Assembly (NCBI RefSeq): GCF_902806685.2 | Contig: NC_048555.1 | Span: 8,618,001 to 8,682,000, forward strand | Source of the DNA: Maniola hyperantus | Taxonomy: Eukaryota; Arthropoda; Insecta; Lepidoptera; Nymphalidae | Direction: 5' to 3' | Length of the DNA: 64,000 bases | Shown: positions 36,701 through 46,500 of the stretch, in pieces | How the letters are laid out: each line of letters starts with the position of its first letter | Numbering within the stretch: position 1 is the first letter of the stretch | Position numbers and translations under genes: made by a program | The notes under the pieces: model-generated | The model's database searches: none | What the model was told of the DNA's origin: nothing | The model's input: the letters and a program-made list of their open reading frames with translations, nothing else

Positions 36701-39700
36701 CATACTATTCATCTGTGGTATTATAATTATTAAGCTGTGTTAGCCTAGTGGTTAGGACGTCCGCCTTCCAATCGGAGGTCGGGGGTTCTGTCCCGGGCAC
36801 GCACCTCTAACTTTTCGGAGTTATGTGGGTTTTAAGTAATTAAATATCACTTGCTTTAACTGTGAAGGAAAACATCGTGAGGAAACTTGCATGCCTGAGA
36901 GTTCTCCATAATGTTCTCAAAGGTGTGTGAAGTCTGCCATGGCCAGCGTGGGCCTGGGACCTGCGCGGTTTATTTGGCTTCTGGAGCGAGCTTGGATGGC
37001 TGGAGTGAAGACTTCGGCGGGGAGGGGCAGTGCACGCACAACAGACGGAAACGTTTAAGTGCGGAAACCAGCCCAGAGCGAAGAAGAAGAAGATGGCCAG
37101 TGTGGTAGAATATGGCCAAAACCCTTCTCACTCTGAGAGGAGACCTCTGTAGTGAGCCGGTAATGGGTTGATCATGATGATACTATTAATCACTTTGTCA
37201 TATATCATTGAAAACATACTATGTTATAAAAAAACATACATACATAAAAAAACAAACAACAACACAAAACACGAAACTCTAGAGACCAATTAGCCGACCA
37301 GCTAGTTGATGTATAAATAATACCTTGACTTGTTGCTGCCAATCCTTGTAGGAGTCCCTTTCATACTCTAACTCTTTTAGTTTGTTGCTAACTGACTGCA
37401 ACTCAAAGCTCTGCTTCTCCACTTGGGTCCGCAATGTGACGCATTGCTCAGCCTTGGCCGTCTGCTTTGCTACTTCTTTCTTTAGCATTTCCACTTCTTG
37501 TTGGGCGCCTTCCAATGCCTACAATGTTGAAAGCTTCATAAGAGTCTGTCTAAAGGTCCAAGTGCACTGCACGACGCGGCAGCGCCTTGCTCCATACAAA
37601 CTCATATAAGTAAACTATAATTGTGGCACCGCAGCGTCGCTCATTTGCGCTTTGCTCCATACAAAGTCATATATAAAATATATCAGCTATGTTGTGTCGC
37701 GTAAGCGCGTTTGGACCTTTATGACAAAATAAAGTCATTTATTCAAAGTAAATACCGATTGTACATTTTTTGATTATCAATTGTTGAATTTGTAAGAATT
37801 ATGTGGTCATAATTAATAATTAATTACGTAAACTTAAAACTATAGCTACGAGGGTTCCAAACTTATTAGAACTATCAATGCTGTTTGTTAAGCATCTCTT
37901 TCCCGAGCTTTCTTATCAAAACTAACCTGTAATAACTCATCCATATCCTTTTTCATTTCAGACAATTGGTCCTTACTACTGACGTTTGCGTCTAACAATT
38001 TATCTTTCAGCTCAAGTATTTGTTTTTGTAACTCATTTCTATCCTTTTCCCATTTCATTTTATATTCTTTGTGTTCTTTAATTGCCTACAAACAAGTTAA
38101 TTAACATTAAATCATTTTTGCAAGTGAATGGTACTATTATATAATACTAGCTGATGCTCGTGATTTCGTTCATGTGTAATTATGTATTTTGGTTTTTAAC
38201 TAAGGCTCTGTGCAGGGCCTGCATGGAGGTCGATGAAAAACCGACGCACGTGCTCCTAGAGTGCACGGGCGTAGCAGAGCAACGCGAGCGCCATTTGGGT
38301 TCCCCGACCTCACTCCATGAAGCCCTCGGCAGCCTGGGCGGTCTACTCGGTTTCTGGAGCGAGCTTGGATGGCTGGAGTGAAGACTTCAGTGGGGAGGGG
38401 CAATGCACGCACAACAGACAGAAACGTTTAAGTGCGGAAACCAGCCCAGAGCGAAGAAGAACGAGAAGCTATTATGACGTAGGCATCTGCTAAGAAAGGA
38501 TTTTAGAAAACTCATCCTCTAAGAGGTGAAATAGGGGTTGGAAATTTGTGTAGTCCACGCGTACGAAGTCACGAGCATAAGCTTGTATGTAATAAATGTA
38601 CAGTAGATACTTCTAGAATTAAAAAATCTATATTAGAATAGTCAAATAATACCGCTGCATATTCATCCTTCACTTCCTGCTCCCTTCTTCTTATCAATTG
38701 CAGCCTTTCTTCCATATCTGAGAGGGCTCGCTCATCCCTCTTATGTTGTTCCACTAGAGATCCCTTCTCCTCTTCAAATAGTATCTGCATTTCCTTACGA
38801 ATCATATGCTGGTGATTGACACGGGCTTCTAGCTTTATTATCTGTGGAATTTATCATGATTAACTAACAGCCAAAATCTATATATATAAAAGGAAAAGGT
38901 GACTGACTGACTGGCTGACTGATCTATCAACGCACAGCTCAAACTACTGGACGGATCGGGCTGAAATTTGGCATGCAGATAGCTATTATGACGTAGGCAT
39001 CCGCTAAGAAAGGATTTTTGAAAATTCAATCCCTAAGGGGGTGAAACAGGGGTTTGAAATTTGTGTAGTCCACACGGACGAAGTCGCGAGCATATGCTAG
39101 TTAATAATATAATCAATGTGGCTAATTCTGTTGTACACAATCTTTAAACTAAACTAAAATGACACGTCTAAATCTATTGCTATCCCTTTTATAATGTTGC
39201 TCGTGGAAAAGGATAGCACTAGATTTAGACCTGTTAATTTACTTTAGTTTAGAGATTGTGTATAAGTCTTATAAGAGAATCAGCCTCAATCCATCCAAAA
39301 CATAATATGACAACATTTATTAAAAAAAAATTTTTTTGGTTTATTTTTAAAAGGTATAGGCTTTTTGATAAATAAGAATGTTTCGCTAGTCACTACCAAC
39401 CTATACTAATATTATAAAGAGGGAAAGTTTGTAAGTTTGTTTGTAGGAAGTATTCTTTGGAACTTCTACTGAACCGATTATGAAAACGCTTTCACCAGCA
39501 GAAAGGTACATTATTTCTTATACAGTACGCGGCCAAAAGTGATGAACATCAATCTTTAGAAGGAGACAGCAGATCTGTAGAGTACTGTCTCGGTCGTCGG
39601 AAGCGTCATGTATGAGTGACAGAGACAACGCTCTACAAAGATGAAATTTCATTCTTAAGGCTGATGTTCAACACTTTCGGCTACATACTGTAGGCTATAT

Positions 39701-41673
39701 TTCATTTTCATAAAAATTCACTGCATCATCACTTACTACCAGGTGAAATTGCAGTCAAGGGCTAACTTGTACCTGAATAAATAAATAAATAAAATAAATC
39801 ATACCTGAGCCTTTGCAGCAATTAAATCAATCTTCATCTTTTTAGCTTCCCATGGTGAAGCAGGCACACCTGAGTTTGAATCAGTACGGCCACGCTTCTC
39901 AGGAGTTCCTGATTCAACCAAGCCTAAGCTTGATTTTCGTTTTCCGAGCAACATAAAAGGTTCACCTCCTGTAAGAAATTAGATGACTGAGAGACATTAT
40001 TTAGAAACAAAAAAACCTAAGTTTAAATTTTACCTGTAACATAGCTACTAAGTTTTACTGTACAAATTATCTACATTTAAGGATACTGTATTATAGTTAG
40101 GTTAAGTTCGGAAATAAAAGGCTATTTTGTTTGTTAATTTTATCTTAAGAAATTAGATGATTGTATGTTATAGAACGCACAGTTTGCACACCAGGTATAA
40201 TGCGACAAGGCCATCTTGGCGCGTGGCGAAAATTGGAACTAACGTTGCCATCCAGTGTCTCCTTTGTTCTTGTTTGAATATTCCAATATTCCATGAATAT
40301 TCTACGAACTGACGTTAGAAGTTGATAATAAAAGTTTTAAAGGAAAAGTTTAAGTTTAAGAAAAGTTTTGTCTTAACTGTTCTAACCTAACCTAACAATC
40401 ATCAAGTTTTTTAATATGGGCTATGCCAGAAGTAGCTCTTCTCGCTTCGCGCTTCACTAAAACACTAGGGGTAGATTTTTAAGGGTTGAAAAGATAACCC
40501 CTCCCCAACTCCTTCTCTCACTTGTAAATGGCGAGGAAAGGAGAGGGGGGAAACGCCTACAATTCGGTTCTGGCACTTCGCCGGCCGCTGCCGCGGCACG
40601 CTCGCTGCGCTCGCTCGGCTCGTGCGTTATGGTAACTGTTCTAACCTAACCTAACCAATCATTAAGTTTTTTAAAACGGGCTACGCTAGAAGGCTCGCTT
40701 TAAAACCATTTAGAATAAAAAAGTATCTTGCTAAGTTTACTTTATTGGTCTTTGGTTCCCAGCAAGATTATTATAGATTAGAACCCAGAGCCGTAAAACC
40801 AGTCAAAAAAAAAGTATTATAGGTTTATGTTATGGTAATCTTTATATGAGTTCGTAGTTCGTACTTTGCGGTTTTGTGTTTGTACTTTGTTAAGTTCATT
40901 CTAAAAATGCTAGGGACCTAATTAATTTCATTTTATTTACATAAATCTGTATAAAATACGCGATTACGTGTCTTGAAATTAAGAAATTATGTAAAGATCA
41001 GTGCAAATTAATCTCTTTCCAGTGAATATTAACGAAATCTATGTAGTAATCGCGTTTTCTATTTATAATGTTAATCATTTTAAAATTGTATAAATCTCTA
41101 TAAATACGTGTCTCCAAAACTTGAAATTACAGATATGTAAAGTGCAAATGAACCTCTTTACACTGAATATTACCGCTATACTTATATAGTATAATATTCG
41201 TGAATAAATAGTGGTGAACCTTTCTATAGTGGAGCCGGGAAAACTGATGCTGGAAGGGTTTTCCAAATTTTAGCGGTTCGAATTAGAAACGAGGAGACAA
41301 ATCGCTTTGTACGTATCTGTGGAATTTCGACTACATACGGGTCCAGACCTTGGCAATTCCTTGCGATACGATTGTAAGGTGAAGAAGGAACCAGGTCGAA
41401 AAGTTCTTCGTCACACTCTCCGAAATATATCCTATAAAATACCGAAAGACAGGCACCTTTGTGCCGATGTTCCAAACTTAGAAGTTTAGAATTGACCAGC
41501 GTCACACGGTACAGAAAGAAAATAATCTTACCTTCTTTTATTGATTGATTAATATCAGAAAAATTTAGCTTAGCGGACGCCGACAACTTATCCTTCGGGG
41601 GGTCAGTGTTAATAACCCGCCTAAACGGCTCTAATACATCGTTGAACAATGACATATCACTTTCTTTAGCCAT
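28578..41673 (-). CDS. Mad1: Mitotic spindle assembly checkpoint protein MAD1 (14 exons, complete)
   Basis: Recruits Mad2 to unattached kinetochores and the nuclear pore. Exons in transcription order: 41673-41532, 39968-39805, 38841-38653, 38085-37927, 37518-37324, 36402-36220, 35172-34999, 34544-34402, 34140-33977, 33314-33181, 31456-31379, 30907-30801, 29961-29863, 28794-28578. They sum to 2148 nt, 715 aa plus stop, in frame at every junction; human MAD1 is 718 aa. The start ATG is in a strong AAAATGG context; the open frame upstream has only GTG. Residues ~100-545 are coiled coil. PTKVLHLADNP (547-557) is the Mad2-interaction motif, built across the exon 10/11 join. RMK (611-613) matches the RLK motif region. 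The C-terminal RWD-like domain follows (CYMLLGYKID; MYAESSDEYLTFTL; LVELHLHHHHSIPVFLSALT). A possible AATAAA on this strand is near 28390. Confidence 0.93.
28875..29300 (+). repeat. 'agggttccgtac' dispersed repeat, second copy
   Basis: Same module order as 27505-27945, ending 'gactcgcacttggccggttt'. It lies 80 bp from the acceptor of the last Mad1 exon, in antisense orientation to the gene. Confidence 0.65.
29541..29835. mobile_element. Two tandem palindromic MITEs (family D)
   Basis: Each unit is about 150 bp with ends 'ctaagggtgagatctata' and 'atttcagccttag', and an inner pair 'actgtctcgttttaac' / 'gttaaaacgaga'. They abut head to tail at about 29689. Relatives: 55224-55370 and 57630-57745. 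They lie within Mad1 intron 13. Confidence 0.65.
30045..30700 (-). mobile_element. Retroelement 3' tail (-) split by an inserted SINE
   Basis: The antisense retroelement end runs from 'aacaaactcagccgggtatt' and 'gtaataggatttttcaa' (the reverse of the KSYYNVKDYLNDKQAW frame at 46917) to a 'caaagtcaaagtcaa' tail near 30060. A full SINE at 30086-30392 (-) sits in it: head complement 'ctaggctatcacagctta', B-box-like 'cccgggatcatacccccgac', end 'aacccatcgccggctcacta'. The order of insertion is therefore readable. Confidence 0.6.
31195..31366. mobile_element. Palindromic MITE (family A) just downstream of Mad1 exon 11
   Basis: Ends 'agtacgcggccaaaggtgat' and 'atcactttcggccgcgtact'. Inner pair 'tagagcactgtct' / 'acaacgctcta'. 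It begins 12 bases after the donor of Mad1 exon 31456-31379. Confidence 0.75.
31494..31904. mobile_element. GC-rich MITE with ~45-bp terminal inverted repeats
   Basis: The left end 'tctaaaggttcgtacgcacc' followed by 'tgagcggcgcggcgcg' is exactly mirrored at 31860-31904. The centre has degenerate GCGCTG/GCGCGTCAC repeats. The open frames here are composition artefacts. It ends 37 bases upstream of the acceptor of Mad1 exon 11. Confidence 0.8.
31960..32122 (-). repeat. Dispersed repeat (family C) copy 2
   Basis: Antisense to 16828-16965: 'attagcgaaatcggttcagc', 'gagatttgcgatcagcaaca'. It abuts the next repeat without a gap. Confidence 0.6.
32125..32540 (+). repeat. 'agggttccgtac' dispersed repeat, third copy
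   Basis: Full module order, closely matching the copy at 53585-54004. Ends 'gactcgcacttggccggttt'. Confidence 0.65.
32588..32876 (+). repeat. tRNA-derived SINE, near full length
   Basis: Head 'gctgtgatagcttagtggtt', 'gaggcgtccgcct', a decayed B-box region, then 'ggtgaaggaaaacattgtga' and 'ctgagaagagacccgtgctc'. Within Mad1 intron 10. Confidence 0.65.
32949..33093. mobile_element. Palindromic GC-rich MITE (family E)
   Basis: 'cgacaggttgagatggcaac' and 'ttgctatctcgacctgt' form the arms, with 'cggtgcgggcg' and runs of C at the centre. Relatives at 26588-26980 and 51308-51462. It ends 88 bases from the donor of Mad1 exon 10. Confidence 0.7.
33436..33655 (-). repeat. Helitron-like dispersed repeat, antisense copy
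   Basis: 'tgatgcccgcaaatttgttc', 'gggaactctttgattttcca', 'gttgcaccgttgcgacgtga' and 'cacactttcgcatttataat'. A retroelement 'tatttgactttgatt' tail scrap follows at about 33668. Confidence 0.55.
33738..33895 (+). repeat. Dispersed repeat 'gcgagcaagcgagcaggcgg' after a long T run
   Basis: After about 30 T: 'atatagcgagcaagcgagca', 'cacctgatgttaagtgatta', 'gcagcaccagaggagccgcc'. Near-identical copy at 49062-49196; antisense copy at 62619-62725. Probably the 3' end of a non-LTR element or SINE. Confidence 0.65.
34185..34345 (-). mobile_element. Non-LTR retrotransposon 3' scrap
   Basis: After a (CAT)n run, 'gatagacatccaccgccgga' and 'cataggtctcttg', then the complement of the WTDDIRR-coding piece ('gatgtcgtccgtccacct'). 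Same tail family as 369-566, opposite strand. Confidence 0.55.
35200..35986. other. Mad1 intron 6, no clear feature
   Basis: 35505-35575 holds an ATCATC-rich stretch. Nothing coding was recognised; open frames here lack motif and splice support. Confidence 0.35.
35987..36183 (-). mobile_element. Partial MITE with end 'gtcaaatacc'
   Basis: Shares 'tcttccaaaatacgtaaa', 'tgtgacgtcaca' and 'gttgtcaaataccgtat' with the inner element at 26728-26950. The left terminal repeat is missing. It ends 37 bases from the donor of Mad1 exon 6. Confidence 0.55.
36732..37181 (+). mobile_element. SINE interrupted by a retroelement 3' end
   Basis: SINE head at 36734 ('gctgtgttagcctagtggtt', 'ggaggtcgggggttctgtcc') and SINE end at 37100-37180. 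Between them (about 36944-37092) lies the non-LTR 3' end also seen at 38214-38460 ('tggagcgagcttggatggct', 'tttaagtgcggaaaccagcc'). Confidence 0.65.
37551..37721. mobile_element. MITE, ends 'taaaggtcca' / 'tggacctta'-like
   Basis: 'taaaggtccaagtgca' at the left and 'gcgcgtttggaccttta' at the right. Inner repeated 'gctccataca...tcatata' blocks. It stops 32 bases upstream of the acceptor of Mad1 exon 37518. Confidence 0.6.
38150..38590 (+). mobile_element. Non-LTR retrotransposon C-terminus inserted in a dispersed repeat
   Basis: 38200-38381 encodes ALCRACMEVDEKPTHVLLEC, the C..C....H....C cluster typical of the ORF2 end of jockey/R1-like elements, then a stop at GWLE. A 3' UTR follows ('aacgtttaagtgcggaaacc') to about 38462. 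The flanks 38150-38200 and 38465-38585 look like two halves of the CTGA-type repeat family. Confidence 0.65.
38885..39102 (+). repeat. CTGA-headed dispersed repeat, copy 2
   Basis: 'aaaaggaaaaggtgactgac', 'gctgaaatttggcatgcaga', 'gtgtagtccacacggacgaa', ends 'gcatatgctagtt'. Begins 44 bases upstream of Mad1 exon 38841. Confidence 0.6.
39521..39692. mobile_element. Palindromic MITE (family A)
   Basis: Starts 'tacagtacgcggccaaaagt', ends 'ctttcggctacatactgta'. Closest to the copy at 31195-31366. Within Mad1 intron 1. Confidence 0.7.
40195..40760. repeat. Repeat cluster in Mad1 intron 1
   Basis: 40195-40300 is one end of the 'tacagtgcgacaagg' MITE. Two blocks starting 'taactgttctaacctaacct' (about 40374 and 40633) repeat 'catcaagttttttaa' / 'cattaagttttttaa' and 'gggctatgcc' / 'gggctacgct'. 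A GC-rich 'gccgctgccgcggcacgctc' segment lies between. Confidence 0.5.
41224..41505 (-). mobile_element. Non-LTR retrotransposon C-terminal fragment in Mad1 intron 1
   Basis: A minus-strand frame reads LLSLEHRHKGACLSVFYRIY, then FGECDEELFDLVP and KTLPASVFP. This is the typical C-terminal stretch of many insect non-LTR reverse transcriptase proteins. It is truncated at both ends. It runs in frame through the Mad1 exon 1 donor only by chance. Confidence 0.7.
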
Positions 41674-41689
41674 TTTTGAATACAGCACT

Positions 41690-42650
41690 ATATCTCCCTT
41701 ACAAATTCAGTTAATACTTATTGATTCACACAATACAAGATCTTATCATCACAAAACAAATAATTTTTACATTACAAATACCTACAAAAGAAGCATTTTG
41801 TAGATTTGCACAAAGTAAAACGTAGTGATTATATACTCTTTGGCACAAAGAGCACAGACCAATAACATATATATAATTTAAGCAGCAAGATTACTCATTA
41901 CACAGTTTAGGTCATAGATTATCTACTATATACTAGAAATAGATGTGCGACTCTAGATTTCTTTTTCAAAGTTACGCGTGTACTCACATCTAGAGGGCAC
42001 TAAAAGCGCGCTAGGCGTGCGAGAGCGCGAAAATTTAAATGCTATTTAAATGTACTTTACTAGAATATTTTATATTTTTGGAACACGTTTTAAATAAACA
42101 TTAATAATTCCATTAACGTTTGTTTAAACATGTTTAAAATATATATTACAAGACTATGACTCTTTGAGCTACTTAATTATAACTATATTATAGAAAGAAA
42201 AAGGTTTTAAGGTTTTGTAAATATTTATTATCATAAATTCGTAACTAGGTAGATACATAAAATACAATAGAATAGAAAACAATACGAAGTGTATGTAAAC
42301 ACTATAAAATACATACCCAAATTCAAGAGCCGCAAGATTGTGAAATAATTACTATTCAAATTTAACATTTTCGGTTATTTACTTTTAATAATTTTCAAAT
42401 TATTACCACAATTGGTGTATTTGTGTAGTCAGAAAACAATAAAATAATTGTTATATGAGCCAAAGATAATTAACATAAAGCTAGCTTTAAGTTTTATTGT
42501 AATATTCAAAATAAAAAAAATTAACATAAATTATATTAAATAAAATTCCCTGTAAATAAACTGTAAAATAATAAACATAAATTATACTAAATCAAGTAAT
42601 CAATAAAACCAATCTACTAGATTGATTTTATTGATGGGAATTTATGTTTA
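41690..42650. other. Mad1 5' flank / intergenic, no gene
   Basis: AT-rich. It must contain the Mad1 promoter but no TATA box could be assigned. A scrap near 42480-42515 matches the retroelement tail at 10385-10420 ('taagttttattgtaatatt'). Confidence 0.35.
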
Positions 42651-42654
42651 CTAG

Positions 42655-43025
42655 CTTATGCCCGCGATTTCGTTCGCGTGGACTACACAAATTTTGAACC
42701 CCTGTTTCACACACTTAGAGTTGATCTTTAACAATGAGATTTTAACATATGAGCTTAATAAATATGTCATACTGCAAATTGCAAAAATATTAACTACAAA
42801 ACTTTATAGACACTTCAAAACTGACAGAGTTTCATACAAACTTCAAACCCCTATTTTATCCCTTCAGGGGTTGAATTTTGAAAAATCCTTTCTTAGCGGA
42901 CGCCTACGTTATAATAGCTATCTGCATGCCGAATTTCAGCGTGATCCGTCCAGTAGTTTGAGCTGTGCGTTGATAGATCAGTCAGTCAGTCAGTCAGTCA
43001 GTCACCTTTTCCTTTTATATATAGA
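42655..43025 (-). repeat. CTGA-type dispersed repeat, interrupted antisense copy
   Basis: The left end 'ctagcttatgcccgcgattt' and the right part 'ttgaaaaatcctttcttagc' ... 'cagtcagtcagtcacctttt' belong together. About 130 bp of other sequence (42712-42845) lies between. Confidence 0.55.
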
Positions 43026-43052
43026 TTATATTATATTTGACTAGTGCCACAA

Positions 43053-43253
43053 AGGCAGTAATATTAAAAACATAATTACACAAATTAATCACACAGGATT
43101 GGCAAGAGTCTGTGATCAATCTACAATTAACAATTTAATCCCCCATATTTGTTAAAAGGAATACAAAACAATTTACTAAAGAAAACAATTTAGTAAAGAC
43201 TGCCAAACGGATATAGCTTCTGTTAGATATTGATGCAGAAGATGACTTACGAA
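43053..43253 (+). pseudogene. Internally deleted, inverted P-element transposase remnant
   Basis: Four blocks match, in order, the coding strand of the transposase gene at 45760-45385: 'gccacaaaggcagtaatatt', 'tctgtgatcaatctacaatt', 'catatttgttaaaaggaata', 'gaagatgacttacgaatgtg'. About 370 bp of source is compressed to 200 bp. It runs on the + strand while the intact gene is on the - strand. It carries stops and deletions, so it is dead. Confidence 0.85.
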
Positions 43254-43302
43254 TGTGCAATAGTTGACAGAAGCTTGAATGATTCCCCTTATCTAAATAT
43301 AT

Positions 43303-43515
43303 AAAAGGAAAGGGTGACTGACTGACTGACTGACCTATCAACGCACAGCTCAAATTACTGGACGGATCGGGCTGAAATTTGGCATGCAGATAGCTATTTT
43401 GAAGTAGGCATCCGCTAAGAAAGGGTTTTTGAAAATTCAACCCCTAAGGGGGTGAAATAGGGGGTTGAAACTTGTGAAGTCCACGCGGACAAAGTCGCGA
43501 GCATAAGCTAGTTTT
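43303..43515 (+). repeat. CTGA-headed dispersed repeat, copy 3
   Basis: 'ataaaaggaaagggtgactg' through 'aagtcgcgagcataagctag', very similar to 38885-39102. It lies between the transposase stop codon and the inverted remnant. Confidence 0.65.
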
Positions 43516-43569
43516 ATCAAACGAAGTCTGTAATTCAACTACTGATTTCATTAGATTGCATAAAATAGA

Positions 43570-46500
43570 TTATTTACCTTTATGTGTTTGATAATATCTC
43601 AACGCCTGAATTTTTATGCTATCATTTTCAGTATCTGAATTTTTACCTTTTAAAATTTTATTTACATTATTGCACCAGCTGTGAATAATCAATTTGATCA
43701 CAAAATTTATTATATAATTTTTCAAATTGACTTTGTGTGTATCACATGTTAAAAAATCAAAACTTGTACTCTGATCAACTAATAATTTTATCATTTGACT
43801 TTTGCCACTTTTCCCAGGATCATTTTTTAACATGCTTTTTACTATTTTTATTATATTTCTCACACAATTTGAAAAGTTACGCGAGGGTCGGTAAAGAGAT
43901 CTCCTTGTGATATCGATAGAATGTATGTATTCATCTGCTTGAGGTGGGGTGGTGTCACACAATTCATTATTGCATTTTATACAAGATTTACACACATTCC
44001 TTTTTAGCTTTTTTATGACAAACCCTGTCACATACTTTTTAGTTTCAGAGATTATTAATTTGTCTCCAATTTCTGAACTACTATCTGCCAAATTTTCTAT
44101 ACTTAGATCTGTATCCATTGGCTCATTGCTCATCGGGGGCTCTTTGATGTCATTTTCTATCAAAAGACAATCTAAATTTTGTAACATTTTGTTAGGATCT
44201 TCCTCACAGTTAGCCCCTAATGAGTGACTTGAATTTAAATTATTTACAAGTAATGTTTTGTAAATACTTTCAAACTGCTGGCAGGTAGGGTTTGTGTTTC
44301 TAGCCCCGTGGCTCCTCACAGAGGAGAAAAAGTTTTCCACAGGATCTTGGTTAAAACAGCGCGTTAACAAACTAGTTACATTATGTTTTTCATTTAGATA
44401 TAGCCACAATTCTTTCATAACTTTAATATTGTGGATCCAATTTTTAATTGATGGAACCTGTTCATAACGAATACTTACTGTTCCATCTTTTTTTTTTGTT
44501 TCCATCTTAAATCGCATTGATTTTAATATTGGCACACTTTCATCCCATAATTTAAAATGGTCAGAGTTCATTTTCAAACAATTTTTATATATTTTATGGG
44601 TCTTTTTATAAGACCCTCCATTAAAGGAGTCAAAAAGACGATCAAATAATAGCAGCAAGTCGGCTGTGTCAGCACACTCTTGTGGTAGTAAATTATTTTC
44701 TGAAAAAGAAAAAAGATTAAAAATTAAATACTTAAATAAATACTTAAATATATTTTTTTATACATAAATGTCAGGCCACATTTACATGGATTTGTAGCTG
44801 ATGCTCGCGACTTCACCCGCGTGGATTTAGGTTTCTTAAAATCTATGAACTCTATGATTTTCAGAGAAAAAAGTAGTGTCCTTCCCTAAGAAGTTATTTG
44901 TATACCAAACGTCAAAATTGGGTGGGCTGTGGGTCGATTTCATAAAACCGGCATCAATCATTATTACAATCTCAGTTGTTGTGATTGGCTGAATTTGTGC
45001 GATTCTTGTTGCAACAATGCATTGTAGCCAATAGTGAGCTGGCGTCAACCATTTATAATATTAGTATGGAGTTGTGGATGTTTTAAAGTTGCACTATCAT
45101 CACATTACAGATGTAAAATAGCGCCATATATGTTGCTAATAAATAATTATTGAGAATAAGATTAGTCCTTGCTAGTCAAGTAGTACCAAAGTCTGATGAA
45201 TTAATTCTAAAGTGAAGAAGGTCTTCAAATATCAGGTCTTTAAAAGTTTCAGAACATTAACAGTACTTACTTGCACAAAATCGTAGCGCTCCTGATACAC
45301 GCTGACTAAAAACTTGTGCAGCATGTTTTACTTTCATCTTCGGAATTTTCTCTATGAGTACATGAGCTTCTGTTAACTTGTTGCACATTCGTAAGTCATC
45401 TTCTCCTGCATCAATATCTAACAGAAGCTTTAAATGTATCCATTTAGCAGTCTTTACTTCGTCCTCCTGTGTGAATCTTAATTCTTTTGTCAGTAAATTG
45501 TTTCGTATTCCTTTTAACAAATGTGGGGGATCAAATAAGGGGAATATATTATTATTTTCTACAGCAAAACTACTATCCCTAGGCTCGTTGCCTAATCTAA
45601 GACAATCTACTTTAGTCTCTTTTATCAGCTCATTTATAACTTTGTTGTTAATTGTAGATTGATCACAGACAGTTGAGACGACAGCCAATCCTGTTTGATT
45701 AATTTGTGTAATTATGTTTTTAATACACCTTTTTAATATTACTGCCTTTGTGGCACTTTTGCAAAACAAATAGCAAATTGGCTGTTTGAACTTAGCTTTT
45801 AGCCCCTTTATCATGAATACCAAAACATGGTCAGCAATATTCTCTGTAATTTCATTTCCCCCAAAATCTTCAAATCCGATTACTTGATCGAATGCTGTAT
45901 TGAAATGTAGGGATGGAGACAAAGACATTTCATCAAAGATTAATACACATAATCGTTGCTCCATCCCCAATTTGTCTGCCGCATTTTTCAAAAGTTTAAT
46001 TATCGCAGGGTTTAAGCCTGGTTTAATTGTTATTTGTTTAAGGACATCCAGTAATGTTCGTTTTGATGGCAAAGTTAACATTTTTCTCAAAAAGTTATAG
46101 CCTTTTGGACTTTTCTTATATATCGAGAGTGACATTAATTTTTCTGCATGATTAAATCTTCTTCCACGGCTTTTTTTGTTATGCTGTGTTAATTGCATTT
46201 TTACAAGTGTTTGAGCAGGCATAGGTAAGTATTTTAGAACCTTGTTAAATAATTTTGTTTTTGACATTTTTTTTGCTATCTTTACTTGGTTTCTTTGTTC
46301 GAATAATTTATTTTTCAAATTAACTATTTTCCTTAACAATTTCTGAACTTTGAGATTCACATGTCTTTGACCAGCTTTTCCTGAAAAAAAAAAGGTGTTT
46401 TTATTAAGTATAGATTAACTATTAGACAATTTTCAATACTCTATTCTTGTTAAAATCTTGTTAAACAGTAAAGATTTTTTATCTCTTATTTAATTAAATT

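Noticed and set aside
40384..40661. Interstitial telomere (CCTAA repeats)
   Set aside because: Only two to three units at each of two places, each inside a longer dispersed repeat.
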